Shown here piece by piece: positions 8,948-17,900 of a DNA stretch of 64,000 nt. The position numbers and the translations under genes are program-made. The stretch spans positions 372,001 through 436,000 of the forward strand of contig NZ_VOAY01000002.1 in the NCBI RefSeq assembly GCF_008369125.1, in the 5' to 3' direction. Source of the stretch: Allopusillimonas sp008369125. GTDB lineage: Bacteria; Pseudomonadota; Gammaproteobacteria; Burkholderiales; Burkholderiaceae_B. Position 1 is the first letter of the stretch; every line of letters begins with the position of its first letter. The notes beneath the pieces were generated by a model. It worked only from the letters and a program-made list of their open reading frames with translations. It searched no databases and had not been told where the DNA came from.

Positions 8948-9070
8948 CCGTCATCACCATTATGTTCTCCGCAACCGGCGCCATTAGCCTTCGTCTTCAC
9001 CGTTGTCATCCTTATTGCGCTACCAAGAATACACACCATTTTTGATCAGACTTTTTTACCGTATAACCCG

Positions 9071-9811
9071 CTAGATAACCAAATAAACACCTATGACAAT
9101 TAAGCTTGTTAAAAAGCAGAGACGAAACGTTTTTGGTGAAAGTGATTTGCGCAAAGATTGGCCGATATACATACCGAGCAAAGCAGGAATGAGCATTACC
9201 AGCGATGCGCCAACCGCTCCGGCTGAATAACTGTCGTTAATCCACAAACCTACCGCTAATGCCACGGTAGAGACAGTAAATGAAATACCCATAGTCTGAA
9301 CCAGCTTATCGCGATCAAGACCTAACGCCTGCAAATAAGGCACTGCGGGTACAACAAATACCCCAGTGCCTGCGGTAATTGCGCCTGTGAATACGCCTAT
9401 TACTGAGCCGAGCCATTTTTCTGAGCGGGCCGGTACGCTCAATTGTGTGCCAAACAGCGTCCATCCGCTATAAATAATAAGAGCCGCACCTAGCGCCACG
9501 GACGCCGATCTACCCGTCGGGGCTCCCAAAACCAATGTACCCACTAAAGTACCAATCGCGATACCTAGCTGCATTCGACCGACTCTGCGAAGCAAAGGCA
9601 CCAGGGAACGCAAAGGCCCTGCTTGCCAAAGGTTAGTGACTAATGACGGAATAATAAGCAAGGCGGCGGCTTCTGCCGGATCCATAAACAGTACCAATAA
9701 CGCCATCGAGAACGTAGGCAAACCCATGCCGACGACCCCTTTTATCAAGCCCGCCAGCACAAAGACGATCGCAATCAGTAAAAAAGATTCCGGGAAAAAC
9801 TGTGAAAACAT
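9071..9811 (-). CDS. TauE/SafE-family sulfite/organosulfonate exporter-like permease
   Basis: 246 residues, about eight membrane helices in two inverted halves. The halves carry the typical 'AGLIKGVVGMGLPTFSMALL' and 'GVFTGAITAGTGVFVVPAVPYLQALGL' motifs of the TauE/SafE family. These permeases move sulfite, sulfoacetate or other small anions. The substrate cannot be read from sequence. It is monocistronic and convergent with msrQ. Confidence 0.88.
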   Translation of the reverse strand: MFSQFFPESFLLIAIVFVLAGLIKGVVGMGLPTFSMALLVLFMDPAEAAALLIIPSLVTNLWQAGPLRSLVPLLRRVGRMQLGIAIGTLVGTLVLGAPTGRSASVALGAALIIYSGWTLFGTQLSVPARSEKWLGSVIGVFTGAITAGTGVFVVPAVPYLQALGLDRDKLVQTMGISFTVSTVALAVGLWINDSYSAGAVGASLVMLIPALLGMYIGQSLRKSLSPKTFRLCFLTSLIVIGVYLVI

Positions 9812-10007
9812 TTTGGAGCACCCTGATCTTTATGCATAGCCAAACAGAAAAGACAGCCTCAGGCAGTGCCTGAGTGGCCTCGTGCTATGACTTTTTTATT
9901 CGCTTTGACCTGATCGATCTACGCCTCTTACCCAAGATCAACCGAAGAGCACGTCCGCAAAGGTGGGGAGCGCATCGCTGCGCTAATTTACGACACACGG
10001 CATGGTG

Positions 10008-10487
10008 TCAGAGGCCCAGATCGCTTAGGCTAGGATGATCGGCAGGACGAGGGCCACTCCTGTCCCAATGAAATTTGCGATCAGTTTCTTTGATCGGAAG
10101 ATCATTAATGCAGGCATGTCTGACCTCCATCAGCCCAGCCGCATCGAACTGCCAGTTTTCGTTGCCATAAGAGCGGAACCACTGGCCGCTGTCGTCATGC
10201 CACTCATATGCAAATCGAACGGCAATTTTGTTATCGTTGAACGCCCATAATTCCTTAATGAGTCGATAATCCAGCTCGCGCGTCCACTTACGCGTAAGAA
10301 AGCCGACGATTTCGGCACGACCGACTACAAATTCACTGCGGTTACGCCAACGGCTATCCGGCGTATACGCGAGCGAAACGCGCTCAGGATTGCAGGTATT
10401 CCAGCCATCTTCAGCACGGCGCACCTTCTGGATTGAGGTCTCGCGGGTAAAAGGTGGAAAAGGGGGACGGGGTTCTGGCATAGACAT
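10008..10487 (-). CDS. NTF2-like (SnoaL-fold) DUF1348 family protein
   Basis: 159 residues. 'EDGWNTCNPERVSLAYTPDSRWRNR' and 'LDYRLIKELWAFNDNKIAVRFAYEWHD' are the conserved core of DUF1348, a cystatin/NTF2-like fold. Proteins of this family are common single-gene entries in proteobacteria with no settled activity. It stands alone; no partner genes suggest a pathway. Confidence 0.85.
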   Translation of the reverse strand: MSMPEPRPPFPPFTRETSIQKVRRAEDGWNTCNPERVSLAYTPDSRWRNRSEFVVGRAEIVGFLTRKWTRELDYRLIKELWAFNDNKIAVRFAYEWHDDSGQWFRSYGNENWQFDAAGLMEVRHACINDLPIKETDRKFHWDRSGPRPADHPSLSDLGL

Positions 10488-10706
10488 ATCTCGATTAAGT
10501 TTTACGTTGATCGGTACAAGAAGTCATACCTTGTGTTGATCAGAGCAGAAAGCCAAACTGTGGACGCTACAGATTACACCTATGGCCATCGATCCCACAT
10601 TTAATATGCGGTGCATATATAGCCTAAGCAGTGCTGATGGCACACGCATACTAGTGAGCGCGCAAGATTTGCCGCAAGCCCATCACCGCCATCTAAGCCG
10701 CACACA

Positions 10707-12095
10707 TCAACATTCAACAATATTCACGGCCAGCCCACCACGCGCGGTTTCCTTGTATTTGTTGTTCATGTCGGCACCGGTTTCGCGCATCGTCTTGATG
10801 ACCTGGTCCAGGCTGACATGGTGCACACCATCGCCCTGCAACGCCATCCGTGCGGCGTTTATGGCCTTGACTGAGGCGATGGCATTGCGTTCTATACACG
10901 GAATCTGCACCAAGCCACCCACCGGGTCACAGGTGAGTCCCAGATGGTGTTCCATGCCTATTTCGGCGGCGTTCTCGACTTGAGCGGGTGAGCCGCCCAG
11001 CACCGCGCACAATGCACCCGCCGCCATCGAGCAAGCCACACCAACTTCGCCCTGACAACCGACTTCGGCGCCGCTGATTGAAGCATTCTCTTTATACAGA
11101 ATGCCAATGGCACCCGCCGTCAGCAGAAAATCAATGACACCTTGCTCGTTGGCCCCTGCAATAGCATTCACGTAGTAATGTAATACGGCAGGGATAATGC
11201 CGGCCGCACCGTTAGTCGGAGCAGTCACCACACGGCCACCTGCGGCGTTTTCTTCGTTGACGGCCAAGGCCCACACGTTGACCCAATCCAACATGCGCAT
11301 CGGGTCTTCGGGTGTGCGAACAAAAGCCCCCAGGCGCTGCACCCATTCTGCTGCGCGTCGCCGCACCTTGAAGCCACCGGGTAAAACACCCTGGGTACGA
11401 CAGCCACGTTGCACGCAAGCCTGCATGACGGCCCAGATTTTCAAGAGGTCAGCGTCGATTGCTTCATCAGTGCGCCAATAATGCTCATTGCGACGCATCA
11501 GTTCTGCAATACTGATCCTATGCTCTTGGGTTAATTGCAGCATCTCGTCGGCATGATGAAACGTGAAGGGCAAAATGCTCATATCAGGCGCGATAATTTT
11601 CTGCTTGGCGTCATCGGCCGCCACCGCATCACTGACGATAAACCCCCCACCCACGGAATAGTACGTCGCCTCATGCAACAGAGCGCCGTCCTGATCAAAC
11701 GCCGCACATTTCATGCCATTGACATGAAATGGTAGTGACTCAAAGGGATAAAAGACGATGTCTTTTGCTTCGTCGAAGCCAATGTCACGAACGTTACCCA
11801 GGCGAATCGAAGCAGTGCTACGGATGGCCTGCAAAACGGCAGGAATCTGATCCACGTATACGGTATCGGGAGCATGGCCGGCAAGGCCCAACAAAATCGC
11901 CTTGTCGCTGCCATGGCCCCTACCCGTTGCGGCAAGTGAGCCGTATAGCGCCACGTGTATGCGTGCTGTCTGAGCCATTTTGTCATGATGCTGCAACGCC
12001 CGCGTAAATTGTCTGGCCGCGCGCATAGGCCCGACGGTATGTGAACTTGAGGGACCGATTCCAACCTTGAAGAGGTCAAATACACTAATGGCCAT
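10707..12095 (-). CDS. sdaA: L-serine ammonia-lyase (L-serine dehydratase)
   Basis: 462 residues. It begins 'MAISVFDLFKVGIGPSSSHTVGPMRAARQF', the invariant N-terminus of single-chain iron-sulfur L-serine dehydratases, after an AAGGAG site. C-terminal cysteines in 'GCQGEVGVACSMAAG' and 'LTCDPVGGLVQIPCIERN' supply the [4Fe-4S] cluster. It deaminates L-serine to pyruvate. The gene faces a divergent LysR gene across a 260-base region holding a heptamer tandem repeat, so LysR control is plausible. Confidence 0.95.
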   Translation of the reverse strand: MAISVFDLFKVGIGPSSSHTVGPMRAARQFTRALQHHDKMAQTARIHVALYGSLAATGRGHGSDKAILLGLAGHAPDTVYVDQIPAVLQAIRSTASIRLGNVRDIGFDEAKDIVFYPFESLPFHVNGMKCAAFDQDGALLHEATYYSVGGGFIVSDAVAADDAKQKIIAPDMSILPFTFHHADEMLQLTQEHRISIAELMRRNEHYWRTDEAIDADLLKIWAVMQACVQRGCRTQGVLPGGFKVRRRAAEWVQRLGAFVRTPEDPMRMLDWVNVWALAVNEENAAGGRVVTAPTNGAAGIIPAVLHYYVNAIAGANEQGVIDFLLTAGAIGILYKENASISGAEVGCQGEVGVACSMAAGALCAVLGGSPAQVENAAEIGMEHHLGLTCDPVGGLVQIPCIERNAIASVKAINAARMALQGDGVHHVSLDQVIKTMRETGADMNNKYKETARGGLAVNIVEC

Positions 12096-12168
12096 CGTCC
12101 GTTCTCCTTGCAGCGCAATCTTCGCCACACTTACGCGATTTCTGAATGTTGAAAGCTGAGCGCTAAGC

Positions 12169-12257
<89 letters not shown>

Positions 12258-12355
12258 TATCCATGGTAAAAACATAGTATCGTTACGTCTATTGATATAT
12301 TTTTTATATATCCATTAAAAAATCTAATTATTTTGATTAGGGCTGAATATAGACC

Positions 12356-13279
12356 ATGGATATCAGCCGTCTGCTGACTCTGCGCGAACTAGCCCGCTGC
12401 GGCACCATGGCGGCCGCCGCTGAATCATTGCACTTAACGCCTTCGGCAGTATCACAGCAGATCACACAGCTTGAATGCAGCCTGGATACGCCACTAACTG
12501 AAAGACGTGGGCGCGGAGTTGCTCTGACTCCCGCTGGTGACGCGCTCGTTCGCCACACCGAGCGCATCATGGTCATACTGGATGAGGCCAGGTCTGAACT
12601 GGCTCAGTTACGCAGCGACATTGCCGGGCAACTGCGGATTGCAGCCTTCCCTTCACTCGCCGTTGCAATTCTGGCGGACACAGTGCAAGCCTTGCAGGCT
12701 GCCTATCCGCGCCTGCAGATCGTAGTGCAAGAAATGGAACCACAAGAAGGGCTGACGGCGTTAAGTGCCTGGCGCACCGACGTTGCGGTCATTGACGACC
12801 TGGCTGCCGATCCCGGCGTGCATCATGATGCGTATGACCTGGTTCCCCTGGCTGAAGACGTATTGCATATTTTGCTACCGGTCGATCATCCATTGGCCAA
12901 CCGCTCCTCGCTACAAATATCAGAACTACGGGAAGCTGCCTGGGCGTTGGACTCAACGTCCAGTTCGTTTGGTGAATTCATTGCTAATTTATGTCGGCGC
13001 GCTGGGTTTGAGCCACGGATCAATGCACATTGCACGGGCTTTGAAATGGTGGCCGCTATGGTTGCTTCGGGCTGCTCGATTTCGATTGCATCGGGACTGC
13101 GCCTAATTAAGCCTCTCGACGGGGTTAAAGCTGTGCCACTACGCCCTGAAATCCATCGGCGTATTCTGCTCGCCTACCGCAAGGCAGACCGCTGCCATCC
13201 CGCCCTTCAGGCATTCTTGACAGAGATAAAACGTAACGCCAGCCGCACACTAGCAGCCAAGCCAACACAAGAACATTGA
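12356..13279 (+). CDS. LysR-family transcriptional regulator
   Basis: 307 residues with an N-terminal HTH ('TMAAAAESLHLTPSAVSQQI', about residues 17-36) and an effector-binding domain from about residue 90. It is divergent from sdaA, which suggests control of serine deamination, though its effector is unknown. The ATG at 12356 begins the domain directly. It is convergent with dkgB. Confidence 0.9.
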   Translation: MDISRLLTLRELARCGTMAAAAESLHLTPSAVSQQITQLECSLDTPLTERRGRGVALTPAGDALVRHTERIMVILDEARSELAQLRSDIAGQLRIAAFPSLAVAILADTVQALQAAYPRLQIVVQEMEPQEGLTALSAWRTDVAVIDDLAADPGVHHDAYDLVPLAEDVLHILLPVDHPLANRSSLQISELREAAWALDSTSSSFGEFIANLCRRAGFEPRINAHCTGFEMVAAMVASGCSISIASGLRLIKPLDGVKAVPLRPEIHRRILLAYRKADRCHPALQAFLTEIKRNASRTLAAKPTQEH

Positions 13280-13374
13280 GACTGCTTAAAGGTCCACCAA
13301 ACCATAAACTCACAGCGTGGTGAACCGGACGTAAAAACCCCTCAAAGGTCACACATTTAACAACTACCGCACTA

Positions 13375-14178
13375 TCAATCCCATTCTGGCGCGATGCCTT
13401 CCGGACTGGCCTGTCTCTCGCCGCGATCAAGAGTTGCTATGCGGGCCATGTCTTCATCTGTCAGCACAATATTCACCGCGTTAAGATTGCTTTGCAGGTT
13501 TTCACGGCGCGTCGACGACGGAATCACCGCATAGCCTTGCTGCAATGCCCAAGCCAGGGCGATCTGCGCTGGGGTAGCACCATGCGCCGTGGCAATTTCG
13601 CCAAGCAACGGGTCATTGAGAACACCACCATAAGCCAGGGTCATGTATGAAGTCAGATGTATACCCTGTTCACGCGCGAAAACTGCCAATTTGCGGTTTT
13701 GCAGATAAGGGCTGATTTCCACCTGATTGGTGGTGATATTCTCACGTCCTACTACCGCAATGGCTTCAGCCAGCAGAGAAGTCGTGAAATTTGAGACGCC
13801 GATTTGGCTGGTAAGCCCATCTGTCTGGGCTTCGCGCAGCGCATCTAACGTCTCTTTCAGCGGCACAGCACCGCCGGGCGACGGCCAATGGATTAAGGTC
13901 AGATCTACGTGGTCGGTGCGCAGCTTTTCCAAACTTTGACGCAAGCTTGGTATCAACGTGGATGCAGACATATTCTCGATCCAGATCTTGGTAGTAAGGA
14001 ATAGCTCGCTACGCGGTACACCAGACTCAGCGATAGCCTGACCAATATCGGCCTCGTTGCCGTAGATCTGGGCAGTGTCGATAACACGATAGCCCACGTC
14101 CAGTGCATTGCGCACTGAACCAATGACGGTCTGACCTTGAAGGCGGAAGGTGCCAAGTCCAAAGGCGGGGATGTTCAT
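13375..14178 (-). CDS. dkgB: 2,5-didehydrogluconate reductase DkgB (aldo/keto reductase)
   Basis: 267 residues, the family's usual length. It has the AKR tetrad: Asp and Tyr in 'RVIDTAQIYGNE', Lys in 'LTTKIW' and His in 'LTLIHWPSP'. 'VIPSSTRRENLQSNL' forms the NADPH 2'-phosphate pocket. DkgB-type enzymes reduce 2,5-diketo-gluconate, methylglyoxal and similar carbonyls. The ATG at 14178 matches family N-termini; in-frame codons upstream are non-homologous. Confidence 0.92.
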   Translation of the reverse strand: MNIPAFGLGTFRLQGQTVIGSVRNALDVGYRVIDTAQIYGNEADIGQAIAESGVPRSELFLTTKIWIENMSASTLIPSLRQSLEKLRTDHVDLTLIHWPSPGGAVPLKETLDALREAQTDGLTSQIGVSNFTTSLLAEAIAVVGRENITTNQVEISPYLQNRKLAVFAREQGIHLTSYMTLAYGGVLNDPLLGEIATAHGATPAQIALAWALQQGYAVIPSSTRRENLQSNLNAVNIVLTDEDMARIATLDRGERQASPEGIAPEWD

Positions 14179-14403
14179 AATAATTCTCCGTGGTTTGATA
14201 AAAAGGTAATAAGCGAAACAGGTGCTAGCCATACGTAAAGGTGGCAAGCAGTCGATCTGAAGTCGTTGTCGTTGAGTTGCAGGCATCGGTGCTGCTGCAA
14301 TCTATCGACAAACCAACCTGTATTGAAATAGCTTTTTGATGCAACACGCCGGCCAGGTTAGTTGCGCTTGCACGCACAGCCGTGTGTTGCTGTTTTTATA
14401 AGG

Positions 14404-15609
14404 TCATGCTTGCACGGCGTGCGACATGGCGGCGGCATCCGCCCCCTCGCTGTCTCGGCGATCCAGACGGCCACTCCATGCCGTAAGCAGTAGCGCACCC
14501 AGTACCACGAGCGCACCCACCCAGGCGGTATGGATAAGGCCGAATCGTTCCACGATCAGGCCACCGGCCCAGGCGCCTCCGGCGATGCCAAGGTTGAAGG
14601 CGGCGATGTTCAAACCCGACGCCACGTCAGCGGCTTGGGGCGTAAATCGCTGTGCTTGTTTGACCACATAAACCTGCAAGCCTGGCACATTGCCGAAGGC
14701 AACCGCCCCCCACACCAGCACCGTGGCCAGCATCAACCACTTGTTTGTTGCGGTAAAGGTCAGTACCAGCAACACCACCGCCAGCAACGCGAAGATCAGC
14801 TTGAGTGCCGGGATCGCCCCGTGGCGGTCGGCCAGTTTGCCGCCCCACAGGTTGCCAGCCGCCACCGATATACCGTAAACCAGCATCACCGCACTGACTG
14901 CACTGGCAGAAAAGCCCGTAACATGTTCCAGCATAGGCGCCAGAAAGGTAAACGCGATAAACGAGCCACCGTAGCCGACCGCGGTCATGGCATAGACCAG
15001 AAGCAGGCGCGGTTGCGCCAGAACGCCGAGCTGTTGGCGCACTGTTGCAGGCTTGCTGTGTGGCACGCTCTTGGGCACAAATAGCAGGCTACCGAAGAAA
15101 GCCACCACACCCAGTGCAGAAACAGCCAGAAATGTCTCGCGCCAGCCAAAGTGCTGTCCTATCAGGGTACCCAGCGGCACACCCGTTACCAGCGCTACGG
15201 TAAGGCCGGTGAACATAATGGCAATTGCGCTGGCAGCCTTCTCTTTCGGAACCACGCTGGCGGCAATAATGGAGCCAATCGAAAAGAAAACCCCATGTGC
15301 CAACCCAGTCAGGATGCGCGCAACGATCAGGGTTTCGTAGCCAGGTGCCTTCCACGCGACCAGATTGCCAAGCGTAAACAACGCCATCAACGCGAGCAGC
15401 AGCGCTTTGCGTGGCACCTTGCCAGTCAAGGCTGTCAGCAGTGGTGCACCCACGGCCACGCCCAATGCATACAGTGAAACCAGCAAGCCTGCGGCCGGCA
15501 GGCTCACGCTAAGGTCGGTGGCAATAGTAGGAATCAGGCCAACGATTACGAATTCAGTCGTCCCGATGGCAAAGGCACTAATGGTAAGTGCCAACAAGGC
15601 AATAGGCAT
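14404..15609 (-). CDS. MFS sugar/drug efflux transporter (DHA1, AraJ-like)
   Basis: About 401 residues with twelve predicted membrane helices. It starts 'MPIALLALTISAFAIGTTEFVIVGLIPTIA', the characteristic first helix of AraJ/YdhP/PbuE-type antiporters, and has the DHA1 motif C 'TGVPLGTLIGQ'. A TTG start five codons upstream is possible. It is divergent from a LysR gene 84 bases away, the probable regulator. The substrate cannot be inferred. Confidence 0.9.
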   Translation of the reverse strand: MPIALLALTISAFAIGTTEFVIVGLIPTIATDLSVSLPAAGLLVSLYALGVAVGAPLLTALTGKVPRKALLLALMALFTLGNLVAWKAPGYETLIVARILTGLAHGVFFSIGSIIAASVVPKEKAASAIAIMFTGLTVALVTGVPLGTLIGQHFGWRETFLAVSALGVVAFFGSLLFVPKSVPHSKPATVRQQLGVLAQPRLLLVYAMTAVGYGGSFIAFTFLAPMLEHVTGFSASAVSAVMLVYGISVAAGNLWGGKLADRHGAIPALKLIFALLAVVLLVLTFTATNKWLMLATVLVWGAVAFGNVPGLQVYVVKQAQRFTPQAADVASGLNIAAFNLGIAGGAWAGGLIVERFGLIHTAWVGALVVLGALLLTAWSGRLDRRDSEGADAAAMSHAVQA

Positions 15610-15708
15610 GATGATGTCCAGCAATAATCAAAGGACACTCAGTTTCGCCGTTTCACTCTGTTGGAAAAAGACTATTATCCACAAATTATTTTTGCCTTTA
15701 GGTAAACA

Positions 15709-16614
15709 ATGAAAATTACTCTGGACGAATTGCAGGTATTGATAACGGTGGTAGACACCGGCGCGTTATCTCGCGCAGCCGAACAGCTGGGGCTGGCGGT
15801 GTCGGCAGTCAGTCGCACCCTGAGCCGACTGGAGAGCAAGCTGCAAACAACACTGCTGCGCAGAACAACCAGAAGGCTGGAACTCACCGAGGAAGGCAGC
15901 GCTTTTCTTGAGCAGGCTCGTCAAATCATTGAGGCGGTCAGCAACGCCGAAGAACAAATGGCCACACGCCGTGAGTCGCCTGCCGGACGCCTTCGCATAG
16001 ACGCCGCATCACCCTTTATGCTGCATGCGGTGGTACCACTGGTTGCAGGCTATCGCGCGCGCTACCCGCACGTACAGCTTGAGCTCAACAGCAACGACGG
16101 GTTGATCGACTTGCTCGAATATCGCACTGACGTGGCCATTCGCATTGGCCGCCTCAAAGACTCGACGCTACACGCTCGCCCTATTGGTAGCAGTCGCCTG
16201 CGAGTGATGGCTGCACCGGCCTACCTGGAGCGGCACGGGAGGCCCAGGCAAATTGCCGATCTGGCCAAACACCAATTGCTTGGTTTTACCCGACCCTCAA
16301 CACTTAACGAATGGCCACTGCCCGACCGTGACGACATGCCTTTGCAAATTACGCCCAGCCTGGCGGCCTCCAGCGGCGAAACCTTGCGGCAATTAGCACT
16401 TGAAGGGGCCGGTATTGTCTGTCTGTCCGACTTCATGACGCACCGTGACCTTGCCGCCGGACGGTTGGTTCAGCTGTTTCGCAGCCGTACGCTGGATATA
16501 CGTCAGCCCATCAACGCCGTGTACTACCGCAACACAGCGCTGACGGCACGTATCGCCTCTTTCGTTAACTATCTAGCCGAACACTGGGACGCGAATACCG
16601 GTGGTTGCGAGTAA
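15709..16614 (+). CDS. LysR-family transcriptional regulator
   Basis: 301 residues: an N-terminal HTH with 'GALSRAAEQLGLAVSAVSRTLSRLE', and an effector domain of the CrgA/PtxR-like subgroup ('DLLEYRTDVAIRIGRLKDSTL'). It is divergent from the MFS exporter gene, so control of that exporter is likely. Confidence 0.92.
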   Translation: MKITLDELQVLITVVDTGALSRAAEQLGLAVSAVSRTLSRLESKLQTTLLRRTTRRLELTEEGSAFLEQARQIIEAVSNAEEQMATRRESPAGRLRIDAASPFMLHAVVPLVAGYRARYPHVQLELNSNDGLIDLLEYRTDVAIRIGRLKDSTLHARPIGSSRLRVMAAPAYLERHGRPRQIADLAKHQLLGFTRPSTLNEWPLPDRDDMPLQITPSLAASSGETLRQLALEGAGIVCLSDFMTHRDLAAGRLVQLFRSRTLDIRQPINAVYYRNTALTARIASFVNYLAEHWDANTGGCE

Positions 16615-16803
16615 GGCGCCAGTCTCTTTTAGGGTCATGTCAAGCAGATGGATAGGTATAACGCACAACGTGTATTTTGAGGTACGCTAGACTGCACAAA
16701 TGCATTAGCAACTGCGTTGCTGACAACGACAGCACCCTGACGTTGGCAAGGCTTCAACCATGTGCCAAAGAAAAAATAACACTTGCAGAAAAGGATAAAT
16801 AAA

Positions 16804-17841
16804 ATGCGGCTACAGCAACTTCTGGGAATTGAGCTTCCCATCATCCAGGCCCCTATGGCGGGTGTTCAGAAAAGCGCGCTGACCATTGCGGTTTCGAATG
16901 CAGGCGGGCTAGGTTCCTTGCCTTGTGCACTGCTCAGCGCTGAAGAAATCAGCCGTGAGCTACACACCATACGAGATCAGTCTGCCCGCCCCTTTAGTGT
17001 TAATTTTTTCTGCCACGAACCGCCCATGCCGGATGAAAGCAAGGCCAGCGCCTGGCTGTCGCAATTTAGTGCTTACTATGCAGAGCTGGGCATCCCTCAG
17101 CCAGCCGCACCGTCAGCCCCTACACGCATGCCCATTAACAAGGAAATGGCCGAGTTGATATGCGAGTTCGAGCCTAGCGTTGTCAGCTTCCATTTTGGGT
17201 TGCCCTCGCAAGAGATTATGGACATCGTGCACCGTTGCGGCGCAAAAATAATATCGTCGGCGACCACAGTTGAAGAAGCACTGTGGCTGGAGTCGCATGG
17301 CGCTGACGCAATTATTGCCCAAGGCGTCGAGGCCGGCGGGCATCGAGGCATGTTCCTTAGCGAAGATATCAGCACCCAGGTGGGTACGTTTGCGCTGGTT
17401 CCCCAAGTCGTACAGGCCGTGAAAGTGCCTGTTATTGCTGCGGGTGGGATCGCCGATGCACGCGGTGTGAAGGCAGCCATGACCTTGGGGGCCTCAGGCG
17501 TTCAGGTGGGTACCGCTTACCTGCTTTGCCCTGAAGCAGCCACCAGTGCAGTTCATAGGGCCGCACTCAAAGGCGAGTGGTCTTCAGTCACGGCACTGAC
17601 CAATATTTACTCGGGCAGACCCGCGCGCGCCATGTTCAATCGCATGATGAAAGAACTGGGGCCAATTAACCCTCTTGCTCCAACATTTCCATTGGCCTCG
17701 ATAGCCTCCGCACCGTTGCGCGCCAAAGCAGAAAGCATGGGCAGTGACGCCTTCTCACCTTTATGGGCAGGGCAAAACACCTCCGGTTGCAAGGAGGTGT
17801 CTGCTGCAACGCTCACTCGCGAGCTAGCCGAATTGTTGTAA
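16804..17841 (+). CDS. Nitronate monooxygenase (class I NMO-like, FMN TIM barrel)
   Basis: 345 residues. 'ELPIIQAPMAGVQ' starts the FMN barrel and the catalytic His180 lies in 'QGVEAGGHRG'. Phosphate-binding loops 'AAGGIADARGV' and 'GASGVQVGTAYL' follow. NMOs oxidise toxic nitronates such as propionate-3-nitronate to aldehyde plus nitrite or nitrate. The start is set by AAGGA about 10 bases upstream. It is convergent with the nitric oxide reductase operon; a link through nitro/NO chemistry is only suggestive. Confidence 0.88.
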   Translation: MRLQQLLGIELPIIQAPMAGVQKSALTIAVSNAGGLGSLPCALLSAEEISRELHTIRDQSARPFSVNFFCHEPPMPDESKASAWLSQFSAYYAELGIPQPAAPSAPTRMPINKEMAELICEFEPSVVSFHFGLPSQEIMDIVHRCGAKIISSATTVEEALWLESHGADAIIAQGVEAGGHRGMFLSEDISTQVGTFALVPQVVQAVKVPVIAAGGIADARGVKAAMTLGASGVQVGTAYLLCPEAATSAVHRAALKGEWSSVTALTNIYSGRPARAMFNRMMKELGPINPLAPTFPLASIASAPLRAKAESMGSDAFSPLWAGQNTSGCKEVSAATLTRELAELL

Positions 17842-17844
17842 AGT

Positions 17845-17872
17845 CGGCATCGCTGATCCGTCCGCGATGCCG
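17845..17872. terminator. Bidirectional terminator-like hairpin between NMO and norB
   Basis: Perfect 9-base arms CGGCATCGC/GCGATGCCG with a 10-base loop in the 59-base gap between convergent genes. No real U-tract follows on either strand, so function as an intrinsic terminator is uncertain. Confidence 0.5.
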
Positions 17873-17900
17873 AAAGACACAGCTTGCGCCCTGCTGACAC

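Noticed and set aside
8925..9010. Loose direct repeat of about 35 bases around the msrQ stop codon
   Set aside because: Identity is only moderate and no element or function is attached to it; probably an old tandem duplication.
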